A stretch of 42,835 nt of DNA, taken from an uncultured Pelagibacteraceae bacterium (GTDB taxonomy: Bacteria > Pseudomonadota > Alphaproteobacteria > Pelagibacterales > Pelagibacteraceae). Shown here one piece after another: positions 23,205 through 33,904 of this stretch. The stretch's first letter is position 1. Each line of letters starts with the position of its first letter. The translations under genes and the position numbers were made by a program. Location: NCBI GenBank assembly GCA_902550285.1, contig CACCYQ010000004.1, forward strand, positions 1 through 42,835, given 5' to 3'. Under the pieces are notes generated by a model that saw only the letters and a list, made by a program, of their open reading frames with translations, made no database searches and had not been told where the DNA came from.

Positions 23205-25774
23205 TATTTTAAATTATCATCTATTTTAATTGCAGAAACTACTTTTTCATCTCCAGATAACTTTATAATTCTTACTCCTTGAGTGTTTCTTTTTGCGATT
23301 CTTATTTCTTTAACTGCGCATCTTATTACTCTACCCTTGTTTGTTGAAATAAGTATATCGTCACCATTATTTACTGGAAAAGATGAAGCTACATTTCCGT
23401 TTCTTGAAGAGTTAATTATCCCAATAATTCCTTTTCCACCTCTATTTGTTACTCTGTATTCATAGTGAGAAGATCTTTTACCAAAACCATTTTCTGTTAC
23501 TGACAGAATAAATTTTTCTTTAGCATCAAGTTCTGATTTATCAGGTTTTTTTAAATCTTTAGATTTTTTATCGTGATCAATTATTGAAAGTGAAACTATA
23601 CTATCATTTTCATGTAAATTAATGCCTTTAATACCTTTTGAGGATCTACCTTTAAAAACTCTAAGTTTTTTTGACTCAAATCGAATACATTTACCATATT
23701 TTGTACTTAAAATTATATCTTGATCATCTTTACAGATCATAACACCAACAATTTTATCGTTGGCATCGAGTTTCATAGCAATTTTACCTGAAGTATTTAT
23801 CGAAGAAAAATCATCTAAATTATTTTTTCTTATTTTTCCTTTTGCTGTAGCAAATATTATATGTAGGTTTTTAGTATTTTCACTTGAATCTGGGAATGGC
23901 ATTATTGAGCTTATAGACTGATGGTTTTTCAAAGGTAATATATTGAATAAAGATTTACCTCTTGATGAAGAGCTACCTTCTGGAATTTTCCATGCTTTAA
24001 GTTTATAAGCTAAGCCTTGAGTAGAAAAAAACAATACAGAAGTGTGTGTGTTTACTGATAGTGTTTGAACAACCGAGTCTTCATCTCTGGTTTTAATTCC
24101 AGTTTTGCCTTTTCCACCTCTTTTTTGCAATTTGACACTACTTAATGATCCTCTTTTAATATAGCCCTGTAGCGTAATAGTTATTATCACTGACTCTTTT
24201 TGTATAGTTTCTTCAATATCATAATTAAGTACAGCATCAATTATTTCAGTTCTTCTTTTAACTGCAAATTTTTCTTTTATAGATTTAAGCTCATCACTTA
24301 TTAATTTAAAAAGTTCTTTTTTAGAATTAAGAATTTTTTTATATCTAACAATTAAATCAGATAATTTTTTTATTTCTGTGTCAATTTCTAAAATTCCTAA
24401 TGCTGTAAGTTTTTGCAATCTTAACTCAAGTATTGCTAAAACTTGTGATTCAGCAAAAGTGTAAGAAGTAACATTTTTTCCTTCAATTAATTTTATAGAT
24501 TTAGTTGTTTTTGAAATTTTCCATTTTGTTTTTAACAGATGATTTTTTGCTTCTTCAGGGGTTTTTGATGATCTAATAATTTTAATTATTTTTTCTATGT
24601 TTTCGACTGAAACTGATAATCCAATCAATATGTGTGCTCTATCTTCGGCTTTTTTTAAATCAAATTTTGTTCTTTTTATTAATACTTCTTCTCTAAATTT
24701 TAAAAAATTTTCTAAAAAATCTTTTAAATTACAATTTTTTGGTTTGTTATCTACAATTGCTAAAGTATTAAAACCAAATGAACTTTCAATAGATGTATAT
24801 TTATACAATTGTCTTTTTATAGTTTCTGGTTCAACATTTCTTCTCAGATCAATTGCTACACGAATACCCTCTCTATTAGACTCATCTCTAATATCGCTGA
24901 TCCCTTCTATTTTTTTTTCCCGAATGAGTTCTACTATTTTTTCATTTAAACTAGATTTATTTACTTGGTATGGGATTGAACAAATAACAAGTCTATCCTT
25001 ACCATTTTTTAAATTTTCAACTTTAATTTCGCCTCTAATTTTAAATGAACCTCTTCCAGTTTTATAACCTTGTTTAATTATATCTTTACCAATTATTATA
25101 CCACCAGTTGGAAAATCTGGCCCAGGTATATGTTTCATTAGTTCATTTATTTTAATTTCTTTATTTTCTATTAGTGCAAGAGCTCCGTTTATGACTTCAC
25201 CCAAATTGTGAGGAGGTATACTTGTTGCCATACCTACGGCTATGCCGCCAGCTCCATTTACAAGTAAATTGGGATATTGAGCTGGTAAAACAACAGGTTC
25301 TTTTTCTGTTTCGTCATAGTTGCTTTTAAATAAAACTGTATTTTTATCAATATCATCTAATAAAAATTGTGAAATTTTTGAAAGTCTAGTCTCTGTATAT
25401 CTCATTGCAGCAGGAGGATCTCCGTCTATAGAACCAAAATTTCCCTGACCATCAATTAAAGGAAGGCTCATAGAAAATTCTTGAACCATTCTTACTAAAG
25501 CATCATATACAGCTTGATCACCATGGGGGTGGTATTTACCAATAACGTCACCAACAATTCTTGCAGATTTTCTGTATTGCTTAGACCAATCAAATCCTCC
25601 TTTATTCATGGCAAACAATATTCTTCTATGAACAGGTTTTAAACCATCTCTAACATCAGGTAATGCCCTGCTGATTATTACGCTCATAGCATAAGATAAA
25701 TATGATGAACTCATTTCATCATACATTGATATCGATTTTATTTTATTTAGATTGTTGCCTTCAATTTTTTCCAT
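23204..25774 (-). CDS. gyrA: DNA gyrase subunit A
   Basis: Introduces negative supercoils with GyrB; 856 residues, normal for the family. The winged-helix/tower region has the catalytic tyrosine Y126 in [10 protein letters not shown]. The quinolone-determining region reads [16 protein letters not shown], with Gln87 at the position of E. coli Ser83 and Asp91 at that of Asp87. The GyrA-box [10 protein letters not shown] lies near residue 560, before the C-terminal beta-pinwheel with its repeated strands ([20 protein letters not shown] type). It begins five bases after the ssb stop and is coupled by one base to coaD. Co-transcription with ssb is likely. Confidence 0.98.
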   Translation of the reverse strand: MEKIEGNNLNKIKSISMYDEMSSSYLSYAMSVIISRALPDVRDGLKPVHRRILFAMNKGGFDWSKQYRKSARIVGDVIGKYHPHGDQAVYDALVRMVQEFSMSLPLIDGQGNFGSIDGDPPAAMRYTETRLSKISQFLLDDIDKNTVLFKSNYDETEKEPVVLPAQYPNLLVNGAGGIAVGMATSIPPHNLGEVINGALALIENKEIKINELMKHIPGPDFPTGGIIIGKDIIKQGYKTGRGSFKIRGEIKVENLKNGKDRLVICSIPYQVNKSSLNEKIVELIREKKIEGISDIRDESNREGIRVAIDLRRNVEPETIKRQLYKYTSIESSFGFNTLAIVDNKPKNCNLKDFLENFLKFREEVLIKRTKFDLKKAEDRAHILIGLSVSVENIEKIIKIIRSSKTPEEAKNHLLKTKWKISKTTKSIKLIEGKNVTSYTFAESQVLAILELRLQKLTALGILEIDTEIKKLSDLIVRYKKILNSKKELFKLISDELKSIKEKFAVKRRTEIIDAVLNYDIEETIQKESVIITITLQGYIKRGSLSSVKLQKRGGKGKTGIKTRDEDSVVQTLSVNTHTSVLFFSTQGLAYKLKAWKIPEGSSSSRGKSLFNILPLKNHQSISSIMPFPDSSENTKNLHIIFATAKGKIRKNNLDDFSSINTSGKIAMKLDANDKIVGVMICKDDQDIILSTKYGKCIRFESKKLRVFKGRSSKGIKGINLHENDSIVSLSIIDHDKKSKDLKKPDKSELDAKEKFILSVTENGFGKRSSHYEYRVTNRGGKGIIGIINSSRNGNVASSFPVNNGDDILISTNKGRVIRCAVKEIRIAKRNTQGVRIIKLSGDEKVVSAIKIDDNLK

Positions 25775-25779
25775 AAAAA

Positions 25780-26229
25780 TTAAAAAGGAATTTCGTCGTC
25801 CAAATCGTTTTGAGCTATGTCGTTATTTGAATCTATTTTTTTATTATCTTGAGATATAGAGGTTCCACTTTGACCGGGGCCTCCAAGCATTGTTAATGAA
25901 GAATTATAACCTTGTATTAAAATTTCAGTAGAATATTTATCTGTACCAGTTTTTTCATCTTTCCATTTACGTGTGCTTAATTGACCTTCTATATATACCT
26001 GTGAGCCTTTTTTTAAATATTGTTGCACTACATTTACTAATCCTTCATTAAAAACTACTATTCTATGCCATTCAGTTTTTTCCTTTTTTTCGCCTGTACT
26101 TTTGTCTTTCCATGATTGGCTTGTTGCAAGGCTTAATCTCGCGACATTTTTACCATTAACCATTTGTTTAATTTCCGGATCCGCTCCCAAACGACCAATT
26201 AATAATACTTTATTTAAACTTCCAGCCAT
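25780..26229 (-). CDS. ssb: Single-stranded DNA-binding protein
   Basis: Binds and protects single-stranded DNA in replication and repair. The 149-residue protein has an N-terminal OB-fold (about 1-108) with [25 protein letters not shown] and [16 protein letters not shown] Gly/Ser/Asn/Asp linker follows, and then the acidic tip DDEIPF that recruits partner proteins. It is the first gene of the ssb-gyrA-coaD-ppiB-tgt run and is divergent from uvrA with an 89-base gap, a common alphaproteobacterial arrangement. I see no clear LexA-type operator in the gap. Confidence 0.98.
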   Translation of the reverse strand: MAGSLNKVLLIGRLGADPEIKQMVNGKNVARLSLATSQSWKDKSTGEKKEKTEWHRIVVFNEGLVNVVQQYLKKGSQVYIEGQLSTRKWKDEKTGTDKYSTEILIQGYNSSLTMLGGPGQSGTSISQDNKKIDSNNDIAQNDLDDEIPF

Positions 26230-26262
26230 AATATTTTATAAAATTGTAATGATTATTATTGA

Positions 26263-26291
26263 ATTATAACACATTTTGTATTGAATATTAA
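26263..26291 (-). promoter_or_regulatory. Putative promoter for ssb-gyrA-coaD-ppiB-tgt
   Basis: Minus-strand consensus -10 TATAAT (26263-26268) with a weak TTAATA (26286-26291) 17 bases upstream. It would leave an mRNA leader of roughly 28 bases before the ssb ATG. Confidence 0.4.
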
Positions 26292-26318
26292 TTTTATTAA
26301 TCTAAAGCAACTATAAAT

Positions 26319-29195
26319 ATGCTTAAAAAGATAGTTATTAAAGGGGCAAAAGAACACAATTTAAAGAATATCTCATTAGAGATTCCAAAAGACAAATTTA
26401 TTGTGATTACAGGGCTTTCTGGGTCGGGAAAATCATCATTAGCTTTTGACACAATATATGCTGAAGGCCAACGTAGATATGTTGAAAGTTTGTCAGCTTA
26501 TGCAAGACAATTTCTTGATAAAATGAAAAAACCAAACGTAGATTTAATTGAAGGATTAAGCCCAGCTATATCTATAGAACAAAAAAATACATCAAAAAAT
26601 CCTAGATCAACAGTTGCTACTGTCACTGAAATATATGACTATATGAGAGTATTATATGCAAGAGCAGGAATACCATATTCACCATTTACTGGAAAAAAAA
26701 TTGAATCACAAACTGTTAGTCAAATTGTAGATAAAATAAAAGAATTACCAAAAAAATCTACTATTTATTTATATTCACCTGTAGTTCGAGGTCGTAAAGG
26801 TGAATATAGAAAAGAAATCTTATCTTATAAAAAAAGAGGTTTTAGAAAAATTAAAATAGATAATAAATTATATGAAATTGATGATGTTCCAGAATTAAAT
26901 AAAAAAGTAAAACATGATTTGTCAGTTTTAGTTGATCGTATAGTTATAAATTCATCTTTAGGAAATAGATTGGCAGAAAGTGTAGAAACTGCTGTAAATT
27001 TATCTAATGGATTATTATTTGTAGAGTATGAAAATGAAACATTGCCAAAAAAGTTTAGAAAAGTTGAAAAAATAATTTTCTCAACAAAGTTTGCGTGTCC
27101 AGAAAGTGGATTTACAATTGAAGAAATTGAGCCAAGACTTTTTTCATTTAATAGTCCATATGGAGCTTGTGAAGAATGTGATGGTATTGGTGTAAAACTA
27201 AACGTTGATCCAAATTTAGTTATTCCTAATGATAAAAAATCAATTGCTGATGGTGCAATTGTGCCTTGGGCAAAAACAACAACCTTGTACTATGCGCAAA
27301 CTTTAGCCTCTATATCCAAACATTATGGTTTTTCTCTTGATAATAAATGGGAGAAATTGCCTAAAAAAATTAAAGATATAATTCTTTATGGATCAGATAA
27401 TGAAGAAATAAAGTTTAGTTATGATGATGGATATGAAAAATATTCTCATAAAAAAACTTTTGAAGGAGTAATTAACAATCTAGAAAGAAGATACTTGGAA
27501 ACTGACAGTGATTGGAAAAGAGAAGAAATTTCTCAATATCAATCTGATACTAAATGTGAAAAATGTAACGGTTATAGACTTAAAGATGAAGCATTGTGCG
27601 TTAAGATAGATAAATTAAATATAAGTGAAGTTACAGAAAAATCTATTTTAGACACAATATCATGGTTTAAGTCTCTTGAAAAAAAACTAGATAATAAACA
27701 ACTTAAAATTGCTGAGCATATATTAAAGGAAATTAATGAAAGATTAGATTTTCTATTAAATGTAGGCTTAGATTATTTAACTCTTTCTAGAGAGTCAGGC
27801 ACTTTATCTGGAGGAGAGTCGCAAAGAATCAGATTGGCATCACAAATTGGATCAGGACTTACTGGTGTATTATATGTTTTAGACGAACCATCTATTGGCC
27901 TTCATCAAAAAGATAATATAAAATTAATTAACGCATTAAAAAGATTGAGAGATTTAGGTAACACAGTAATTGTTGTTGAACACGATACTGAAACAATGGA
28001 AAATGCGGATCATATTATTGATTTAGGTCCAGAAGCAGGTAATAATGGAGGACAAATAGTTGTTGAAGGTAGTTTCGACGAAATTAAAAAAAATGAAAAA
28101 AGTATAACAGGTAAATATTTATCACATAAATATTTTATTCCCATTCCAAAAAATAGAAGATTGGCAAAAAATGGAAGATTTTTGGAAATTACAGGAGCTA
28201 CTGGTAATAATCTCAGAAATGTTAATTTAAAAATTCCCTTAGGCAGTTTTACATGTGTTACAGGTGTTTCAGGTAGTGGAAAATCAACTATGATTTTACA
28301 AACTCTTTATAACGCATTAAACCTTACGCTTAATAACAATAAGTCGAGAAAAATACCAAAACCATTTAAAGGTTTTAAAGGAATTGAACTAATTGACAAG
28401 GTTATCGATATAGACCAATCTCCAATTGGTAGGACTCCAAGATCTAATCCGGCAACTTATACAGGTGCATTCGGACCTATACGAGATTGGTTTACTGGGC
28501 TTCCAGAATCTAAAAGTAGAGGTTATAAGCCAGGAAGATTTTCATTTAATGTAAAAGGTGGAAGATGCGAAGCTTGTGAAGGTGATGGTGTCATTACATA
28601 TGAAATGCATTTTTTACCAGATGTATATGTGCAGTGTGATGAGTGCAAAGGATCAAGATATAATAGAGAAACTTTAGAAGTAAAATTTAAAGATAAAAGT
28701 ATAGCGGATGTATTAAATATGACTGTTGATGAAGGTTGTGAATATTTTGAAAATATTTCAAATATAAGATCTAAGCTTTTAACTTTAAAAAAAGTTGGGC
28801 TTGGTTATATAAAAATTGGCCAGCAAGCCACTACATTATCCGGTGGTGAAGCTCAAAGAATTAAATTAGCAAAAGAACTATCTAAAAGATCGACAGGAAG
28901 AACTATGTATATATTGGATGAACCTACTACTGGTTTGCATCAACATGATATAAAAAAATTACTAGAAATATTGCATACTTTTGTAGCAACTGGGAACACT
29001 GTTGTTGTTATAGAGCATAATTTAGATGTGATAAAAACTGCTGATTATATAGTTGACATGGGCCCTGAAGGTGGAGTCAAGGGTGGTAATATCATCGCAG
29101 AAGGTAAACCTGAAGAGATATGTGATAATAAAATAAGCTACACTGGCGAGTATCTTAAACCTCTTTTGAATGGAAAATATAAAAAAATAGCTTAA
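26319..29195 (+). CDS. uvrA: Excinuclease ABC subunit A
   Basis: Damage-recognition ATPase of nucleotide excision repair, 958 residues. Two ABC cassettes are visible. The first P-loop is GLSGSGKSS (32-40), with signature [18 protein letters not shown] and Walker [10 protein letters not shown]. The second P-loop GVSGSGKST lies near residue 650, with signature [15 protein letters not shown] and [12 protein letters not shown]. Zinc-binding pieces include KFACPESGF with YGACEECDG (one cysteine of the first pair is Ser) and the complete [17 protein letters not shown] module in the second half. It is divergent from ssb. The PuuD-like gene follows 32 bases later. Confidence 0.98.
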   Translation: MLKKIVIKGAKEHNLKNISLEIPKDKFIVITGLSGSGKSSLAFDTIYAEGQRRYVESLSAYARQFLDKMKKPNVDLIEGLSPAISIEQKNTSKNPRSTVATVTEIYDYMRVLYARAGIPYSPFTGKKIESQTVSQIVDKIKELPKKSTIYLYSPVVRGRKGEYRKEILSYKKRGFRKIKIDNKLYEIDDVPELNKKVKHDLSVLVDRIVINSSLGNRLAESVETAVNLSNGLLFVEYENETLPKKFRKVEKIIFSTKFACPESGFTIEEIEPRLFSFNSPYGACEECDGIGVKLNVDPNLVIPNDKKSIADGAIVPWAKTTTLYYAQTLASISKHYGFSLDNKWEKLPKKIKDIILYGSDNEEIKFSYDDGYEKYSHKKTFEGVINNLERRYLETDSDWKREEISQYQSDTKCEKCNGYRLKDEALCVKIDKLNISEVTEKSILDTISWFKSLEKKLDNKQLKIAEHILKEINERLDFLLNVGLDYLTLSRESGTLSGGESQRIRLASQIGSGLTGVLYVLDEPSIGLHQKDNIKLINALKRLRDLGNTVIVVEHDTETMENADHIIDLGPEAGNNGGQIVVEGSFDEIKKNEKSITGKYLSHKYFIPIPKNRRLAKNGRFLEITGATGNNLRNVNLKIPLGSFTCVTGVSGSGKSTMILQTLYNALNLTLNNNKSRKIPKPFKGFKGIELIDKVIDIDQSPIGRTPRSNPATYTGAFGPIRDWFTGLPESKSRGYKPGRFSFNVKGGRCEACEGDGVITYEMHFLPDVYVQCDECKGSRYNRETLEVKFKDKSIADVLNMTVDEGCEYFENISNIRSKLLTLKKVGLGYIKIGQQATTLSGGEAQRIKLAKELSKRSTGRTMYILDEPTTGLHQHDIKKLLEILHTFVATGNTVVVIEHNLDVIKTADYIVDMGPEGGVKGGNIIAEGKPEEICDNKISYTGEYLKPLLNGKYKKIA

Positions 29196-29227
29196 ATTAC
29201 TCTTTTAATATAGTATTATCTAAGATT

Positions 29228-29830
29228 ATGGGAAACTTTTTATCATCATTACCAAAAACTATCCATGCTTCAGCTATATTAGCAATAATACTTTTTTTAT
29301 TTCTTTTTTTTGGAAACGGTGGTTTTGATTTCGATCTAATATTTTGGAGTTGGCTATTTAGATACTTTCATGTTTTAGCAGGTGTAATGTGGATAGGACT
29401 ACTTTGGTATTTTAATTTTGTTCAGATTCCAAATATGCCTAAAATACCAGACGAACAAAAACCAGCTATTGGAAAAGTAATAGCGCCCGCAGCATTATTT
29501 TGGTTTAGATGGGCTGCACTTGCAACAATAGTTACTGGTTTAATAGTGGCATACTTAAGCGGTTATGTACATCAAGCTATGACTTTGGGAATTGGTACTG
29601 GTGGCGGTAAGTATACTGCTATAGGTATAGGAATGTGGCTTGGATTGATTATGGCTTTTAATGTTTGGTTTGTTATATGGCCAAATCAAAAGAAGGCTCT
29701 GGGTATTGTTGAATGTGATTCTGATCAAAAGGCAAAAGCTGCGAGGACAGCAATGCTATTTTCGAGAGCTAATACACTATTATCTTTACCTATGTTATTA
29801 ACTATGGTTGCGGCTCAGAATTTATATTAG
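29228..29830 (+). CDS. PuuD-like (urate oxidase N-terminal domain) membrane protein
   Basis: A 200-residue integral membrane protein with about five hydrophobic segments. The segment FRYFHVLAGVMWIGLLWYFNFVQIP (about residues 44-68, His48 included) and the later WLGLIMAFNVWFVIWPNQKKAL match the membrane domain of PuuD-type urate hydroxylases (Urate_ox_N family). Full PuuD adds a C-terminal cytochrome c; here no CxxCH occurs and the protein ends after the membrane part. It may therefore not oxidise urate, and the real substrate is unknown. Related short proteins have been mislabelled as NusG-like. Its last 29 bases overlap the convergent secF. Confidence 0.7.
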   Translation: MGNFLSSLPKTIHASAILAIILFLFLFFGNGGFDFDLIFWSWLFRYFHVLAGVMWIGLLWYFNFVQIPNMPKIPDEQKPAIGKVIAPAALFWFRWAALATIVTGLIVAYLSGYVHQAMTLGIGTGGGKYTAIGIGMWLGLIMAFNVWFVIWPNQKKALGIVECDSDQKAKAARTAMLFSRANTLLSLPMLLTMVAAQNLY

Positions 29831-30731
29831 ACTTATTCTCTTCTTTAACAATTGTATTGTGATTTACTTTTAGATAAACCAAAACTGGATTGGCAATATA
29901 AATTGATGAATAAGTACCTATTATAACACCGAGTATCATTGCTAGCGAAAAACCTTTTAATATTTCTCCGCCAAATAAATAAATTGATAATAAAGCTAAT
30001 AATGTAGTGACTGAAGTTATTAAAGTTCTTGATAATGTTTCATTAATAGAAGTGTTAGTGAGATCAAATATTTTTACATCTATATATTTTTTTAAATTTT
30101 CTCTTACCCTATCGTATATGACCACAGTATCATTCATTGAATAGCCAACTATAGTTAGGACAGCAGCTATAATTGAAAGATTAATTTCTAAACTAAACAA
30201 TGAGAAAAAACCCAATGTAATAAAGACATCATGAAATAATGCTATTATAGCACCAACACTAAACTGCCATTCAAATCTAATCCAAATATAAAAAAGCATA
30301 GCTGCTAAAGATAATGATATAGCTATAATTCCTGATTTAAGTAATTCAGCGCTTACTTTTGGTCCAACATTTTCAACTCTTCTAAAATCAAAAGTTTCTC
30401 CAATTTTATCAGATAATTTTGTCTTTAAATTAGATATGAATTTAGGATCATTTAAATTTTTTTTTTCAAATTTTACAATATAATCATTTTTTTTACCAAA
30501 ATTTTTAATTGATACATCGCCAAGATCCAAACTATTAAAGGCACTTCTTAATTTAGAAATGTTTACAGTTTCATTAGATGTTCTTATTTCAATTAATGTA
30601 CCACCCTTAAAATCAATTCCAAAATTCAATCCTTTAAAAAGCAATAATATCAATGAAAACAGTACTAGTATTGAAGATGCAATATTAAAAATTTTATAAA
30701 AACTGTTAAATTTTATATTTTTTTTTTCCAT
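29802..30731 (-). CDS. secF: Protein translocase subunit SecF
   Basis: A 309-residue partner of SecD that uses the proton gradient to help release proteins exported by SecYEG. It has six membrane segments. After the first come FGIDFKGGTLIEI (the D/G-rich periplasmic motif, about 33-45) and a small periplasmic domain, then the RND-like membrane half with VGYSMNDTVVIYDRVREN (near 195-212) and SINETLSRTLITSVTTLL. It shares one base with secD (TAATG) and overlaps the convergent PuuD-like gene by 29 bases. Confidence 0.97.
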   Translation of the reverse strand: MEKKNIKFNSFYKIFNIASSILVLFSLILLLFKGLNFGIDFKGGTLIEIRTSNETVNISKLRSAFNSLDLGDVSIKNFGKKNDYIVKFEKKNLNDPKFISNLKTKLSDKIGETFDFRRVENVGPKVSAELLKSGIIAISLSLAAMLFYIWIRFEWQFSVGAIIALFHDVFITLGFFSLFSLEINLSIIAAVLTIVGYSMNDTVVIYDRVRENLKKYIDVKIFDLTNTSINETLSRTLITSVTTLLALLSIYLFGGEILKGFSLAMILGVIIGTYSSIYIANPVLVYLKVNHNTIVKEENKSNINSEPQP

Positions 30732-32284
30732 TATATTAATTTTTCTTTATCTTTATTCTTAGTAACATAAATTGCCGTCAATAACCTTGCCACAAAATAA
30801 ACTGTAAATAAAGTGGTTAAAATTCCTGTTGCTAAGGTAACTGAAAAACCTTTTATTGGACCAGACCCCATAAAAAATAAAATAACAGCAGCTATTAGCG
30901 TTGTAATATTCGCATCCAATATTGTTGTTCTTGATTTGATATAACCGCTATCAAAAGCTATAATTTTATTTTTTTCATTACTAATTTCTTCCTTAATTCT
31001 TTCAAAAATTAATACATTTGCATCAACAGCCATTCCAACAGTTAATATAATTCCAGCAATACCAGGTAAAGTTAATGTAGCTTCAAATAAAGTTAATATG
31101 CCAATCAAAAATAGCAAATTACTAATTAATGCGAAATTAGCTATAATTCCGAATATTCTATATTTGTAAATCATATAAAAAATTACTAATAGAAATCCAA
31201 TTATAAGTGAAAAGATTCCTGAGTTAATTGAATCCTGACCTAGATCAGGTCCCACTGTTCTTTCTTCAATAATATTCAATGGCGCTGGTAAAGCACCAGA
31301 TCTTAGTAACAAAGCTAGGTCTGTAGCACTTTGAAATGTAAAGTCACCACTAATTTGTCCTGTACCTGTAACAATTGACTCTTGTATAGTTGGAGCACTT
31401 ATAACTATACCGTCTAATACAATAGCTAATCTTTTGCCTACACCAGAAGTAGTTGCTTTACCAAATTTTTTAGCTCCTACCCTATCTAAAGTAAATAAAA
31501 CTACGGTTTGATTGTTAAGAGTATCCATATGAGGTTTGGCATCCAATAAGTTTTCACCGCTTATAATAATTCTTTTGCTAACAACAACTTCATCAGAATC
31601 ATCTTCACTGAAAAGCATTTCTGTACCAAAAGATTCTTCCTCGTTACTTGTTATAAACTGAAAAGTTAGGTTAGCAGTTTTTCCTAAGAGAGATTTAATT
31701 CTGTCGGGATTATCAAGACCAGGCAATTCAACAAGAATTCTGTCATTTCCTCTTTTTAAAATATTTGGTTCATTTGTTCCAATTTCGTCCACTCTTTTTC
31801 TTACTATTTCAATGGACTGATCAAGAGATGAATTTTTAATATTAATTATACCATGTTTTGATAAATTTAAAGAAAATTTATTTTCGGTATTGGTAAATTC
31901 AAACTGATGAGATTTAAAATCTTGGTAGTAAGGATTAATTAAGCTATCATCGTCATCTAACAAATCTATTGCATCTTCAACTTTATTTTTTTCTACGGTA
32001 AATTCAATAATTCCATTTTCAACTTTAAAGTTTCCAATTTTGATATTGTTATCCTTAAAGAATTTTTTAAATTCAAATACTTTATTTTGTAAAATTTCGG
32101 TAATAACTGGCTTGTTATCTATTTCAAGGAGTAAATAAGATCCGCCTTGTAAATCTAGGCCTAAATTAATTTTTTTTTTAAAATAAGAGTTTTCAGAACT
32201 AAAAAAATTAGAAAATGTAAAAAATGAAAAAATAATTATTAGAAGAAAAATTACTATAATTCTGATTTTTGAAAAATATAACAC
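30731..32284 (-). CDS. secD: Protein translocase subunit SecD
   Basis: Inner-membrane RND-type export accessory protein, 517 residues with six membrane segments. The start is GTG at 32282-32284; the N-terminus MLYFSKIRIIVIFLL and GLDLQGGSYLLLEID match the family. The first periplasmic domain contains SIEIVRKRVDEIGTNEP and ILVELPGL. The membrane half has VGPDLGQDSI and GIILTVGMAVDANVLIFERIKEE, with the conserved Asp of proton transport. It is twelve bases after yajC and coupled to secF, the standard yajC-secD-secF operon. Confidence 0.97.
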   Translation of the reverse strand: MLYFSKIRIIVIFLLIIIFSFFTFSNFFSSENSYFKKKINLGLDLQGGSYLLLEIDNKPVITEILQNKVFEFKKFFKDNNIKIGNFKVENGIIEFTVEKNKVEDAIDLLDDDDSLINPYYQDFKSHQFEFTNTENKFSLNLSKHGIINIKNSSLDQSIEIVRKRVDEIGTNEPNILKRGNDRILVELPGLDNPDRIKSLLGKTANLTFQFITSNEEESFGTEMLFSEDDSDEVVVSKRIIISGENLLDAKPHMDTLNNQTVVLFTLDRVGAKKFGKATTSGVGKRLAIVLDGIVISAPTIQESIVTGTGQISGDFTFQSATDLALLLRSGALPAPLNIIEERTVGPDLGQDSINSGIFSLIIGFLLVIFYMIYKYRIFGIIANFALISNLLFLIGILTLFEATLTLPGIAGIILTVGMAVDANVLIFERIKEEISNEKNKIIAFDSGYIKSRTTILDANITTLIAAVILFFMGSGPIKGFSVTLATGILTTLFTVYFVARLLTAIYVTKNKDKEKLI

Positions 32285-32296
32285 TTTAAAATAAAA

Positions 32297-32587
32297 TTAT
32301 TTTTTTTGTTCATTATTATTAACTAAGCTTTGAATGCCTGTGGTTCTCACAATTTCTACTTTAACATTTTCTGAAATCTCAACTTCAACTTTATCATTAT
32401 CAATTATTCTCTCAACTGTACCTACTATTCCACCTGATGTTACGACTTTGTCACCTCTCTTCAAAGACTCTACCATAATCTTGTGTTCCTTTACTTTTTT
32501 TTGCTGAGGTCTAATTAAAAAAAAATAGAAAATAACAAATATTAAGATTAATGGAATAAATTGACCAATTCCTGCTGCGTTAGACAT
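32297..32587 (-). CDS. yajC: Preprotein translocase auxiliary protein YajC
   Basis: A 96-residue single-span membrane protein associated with SecDF. It has one hydrophobic helix (about 10-25) followed by the family motif FLIRPQQKKVKEH and the small domain SLKRGDKVVTSGGIVGTVERI. The start codon is four bases after AAGGAG (32592-32597), one of the few clear Shine-Dalgarno sites here. A plausible promoter lies just upstream in the 57-base gap after serS, so yajC-secD-secF may be transcribed on their own. Confidence 0.96.
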   Translation of the reverse strand: MSNAAGIGQFIPLILIFVIFYFFLIRPQQKKVKEHKIMVESLKRGDKVVTSGGIVGTVERIIDNDKVEVEISENVKVEIVRTTGIQSLVNNNEQKK

Positions 32588-32613
32588 CTTTCTCCTTTTT
32601 GATTGTGGCTGTA

Positions 32614-32641
32614 TTTATACTATTCTATGATTTTAAAACAA
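32614..32641 (-). promoter_or_regulatory. Putative promoter for yajC-secD-secF
   Basis: Minus-strand TTGTTT (32636-32641) and TATAAA (32614-32619) with a 16-base spacer in the serS-yajC gap. The leader would be about 20 bases and includes the AAGGAG ribosome-binding site at 32592-32597. Confidence 0.45.
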
Positions 32642-32644
32642 CTC

Positions 32645-33904
32645 TTAATTCTTTTCAATTTTATCTAAATTGTTCATATATGGTCTTAAAATTTCGGGGA
32701 TAATAATTGATCCATCTTGCGTTTGATAATTTTCCATTATAGCTACTAAAGCTCTACCTACTGCTAAACCACTGCCATTTAAAGTTCCTAAAAATTGAGT
32801 TTCATTTTTTTTATCTTTGTATCTAGCCTTCATTCTTTTTGCTTGAAAAGTACCGCAAGATGAACAGCTAGATATTTCCCTATATTTTTTTTCAGATGGT
32901 ATCCAAACTTCAATATCATAGGTTTTTTCTGCACTAAAACCCATGTCTCCAGTAGATAAAACTATTTTTCTATATGGTAAATTTAATTTATCTAATATTA
33001 ATGTAGCAGAATTTGTCATTCTTTCTAATTCATCTAGACACTTATCATTTTCAACAATGCTAACTAATTCAACTTTGTAAAATTGGTGTTGTCTTATAAG
33101 ACCTTTTGTGTCTTTGCCATAACTACCAGCCTCTTTTCTAAAACATGGTGTGCTTGCAACAACTCTAATTGGAAGTTCATTTATATTTACTAACTTTTCC
33201 CTAACAATATTAGTCAAGATAACTTCTGCTGTTGGAATCAGAAATTTTCTACTATCATCAACATCTAATTTAACTTCAAATTGATCATTTTCAAATTTAG
33301 GTAGCTGCCCTGTTCCATACATAGTTGCTTCATTCGCCATTAATGGTGGAGAAATTTCTTTATATCCATTTATTTGGGTGTGTGTATCAATCATAAAATT
33401 TGATATAGCTCTTTCAAGAAGTGCTAGCTTATCATTTAAAAATACAAATCTTGAACCAGATGTTTTTGAAGCCAAATCAAAATCCATCATCTGAAGATTT
33501 TCTCCCAATTCATAATGGGATTTAGGTTTAAAATTAAATTCATTTATATTACCTTTTTTTATAATTTCTTTGTTTGATTTTTCATCCTTGCCTTTTGGAA
33601 CATCATTCAAAGGAATATTGGGCAATGATGATAAAATAATATCTAACTTATTTTTTACTTCACTTTGATTTTTAATTATGGTGTCTAATTTTGCAGATAT
33701 TTCTTTTGATTTAGAAAATAAAGATTTATCCCTAGTTTTTGAAATATTTTTTTTCTCTTTCTCTAGTGTTTCCTTCTCGTGAATTAAATTGCGATTTTTT
33801 GAGTCTAATTCTAAAATTTCATTAATTTTTATATCAACATTACGAGATTTAATCTGTTCTTTGAAATTGTCAGAATTATTTCTTATATCTTTTATATTAT
33901 GCAT
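32645..33904 (-). CDS. serS: Seryl-tRNA synthetase
   Basis: Class II synthetase, 419 residues. The N-terminal antiparallel coiled coil that holds the long arm of tRNA-Ser spans about residues 30-100 (Lys/Glu-rich). Core motifs are PPLMANEATMYGTGQLPKF, FRKEAGSYGKDTKGLIRQHQF (motif 2), EISSCSSCGTFQARR-like (here ISSCSSCGTFQAKRMKAR) and LNGSGLAVGRALVAIMENYQ (motif 3). It overlaps tatC upstream by 8 bases. tRNA-Ser(UGA), one of its substrates, is also encoded in this window. Confidence 0.98.
   Translation of the reverse strand: MHNIKDIRNNSDNFKEQIKSRNVDIKINEILELDSKNRNLIHEKETLEKEKKNISKTRDKSLFSKSKEISAKLDTIIKNQSEVKNKLDIILSSLPNIPLNDVPKGKDEKSNKEIIKKGNINEFNFKPKSHYELGENLQMMDFDLASKTSGSRFVFLNDKLALLERAISNFMIDTHTQINGYKEISPPLMANEATMYGTGQLPKFENDQFEVKLDVDDSRKFLIPTAEVILTNIVREKLVNINELPIRVVASTPCFRKEAGSYGKDTKGLIRQHQFYKVELVSIVENDKCLDELERMTNSATLILDKLNLPYRKIVLSTGDMGFSAEKTYDIEVWIPSEKKYREISSCSSCGTFQAKRMKARYKDKKNETQFLGTLNGSGLAVGRALVAIMENYQTQDGSIIIPEILRPYMNNLDKIEKN

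Noticed and set aside
26230..26318. LexA operator between ssb and uvrA
   Set aside because: No recognisable inverted GTTC/GAAC-type repeat is present in the 89-base gap.
27040..27180. Serine in place of a cysteine in the first UvrA zinc module (CPESGF)
   Set aside because: A similar Cys-to-Ser change (CPVSGF) is, as far as I recall, common in alphaproteobacterial UvrA, so it is not a special feature.
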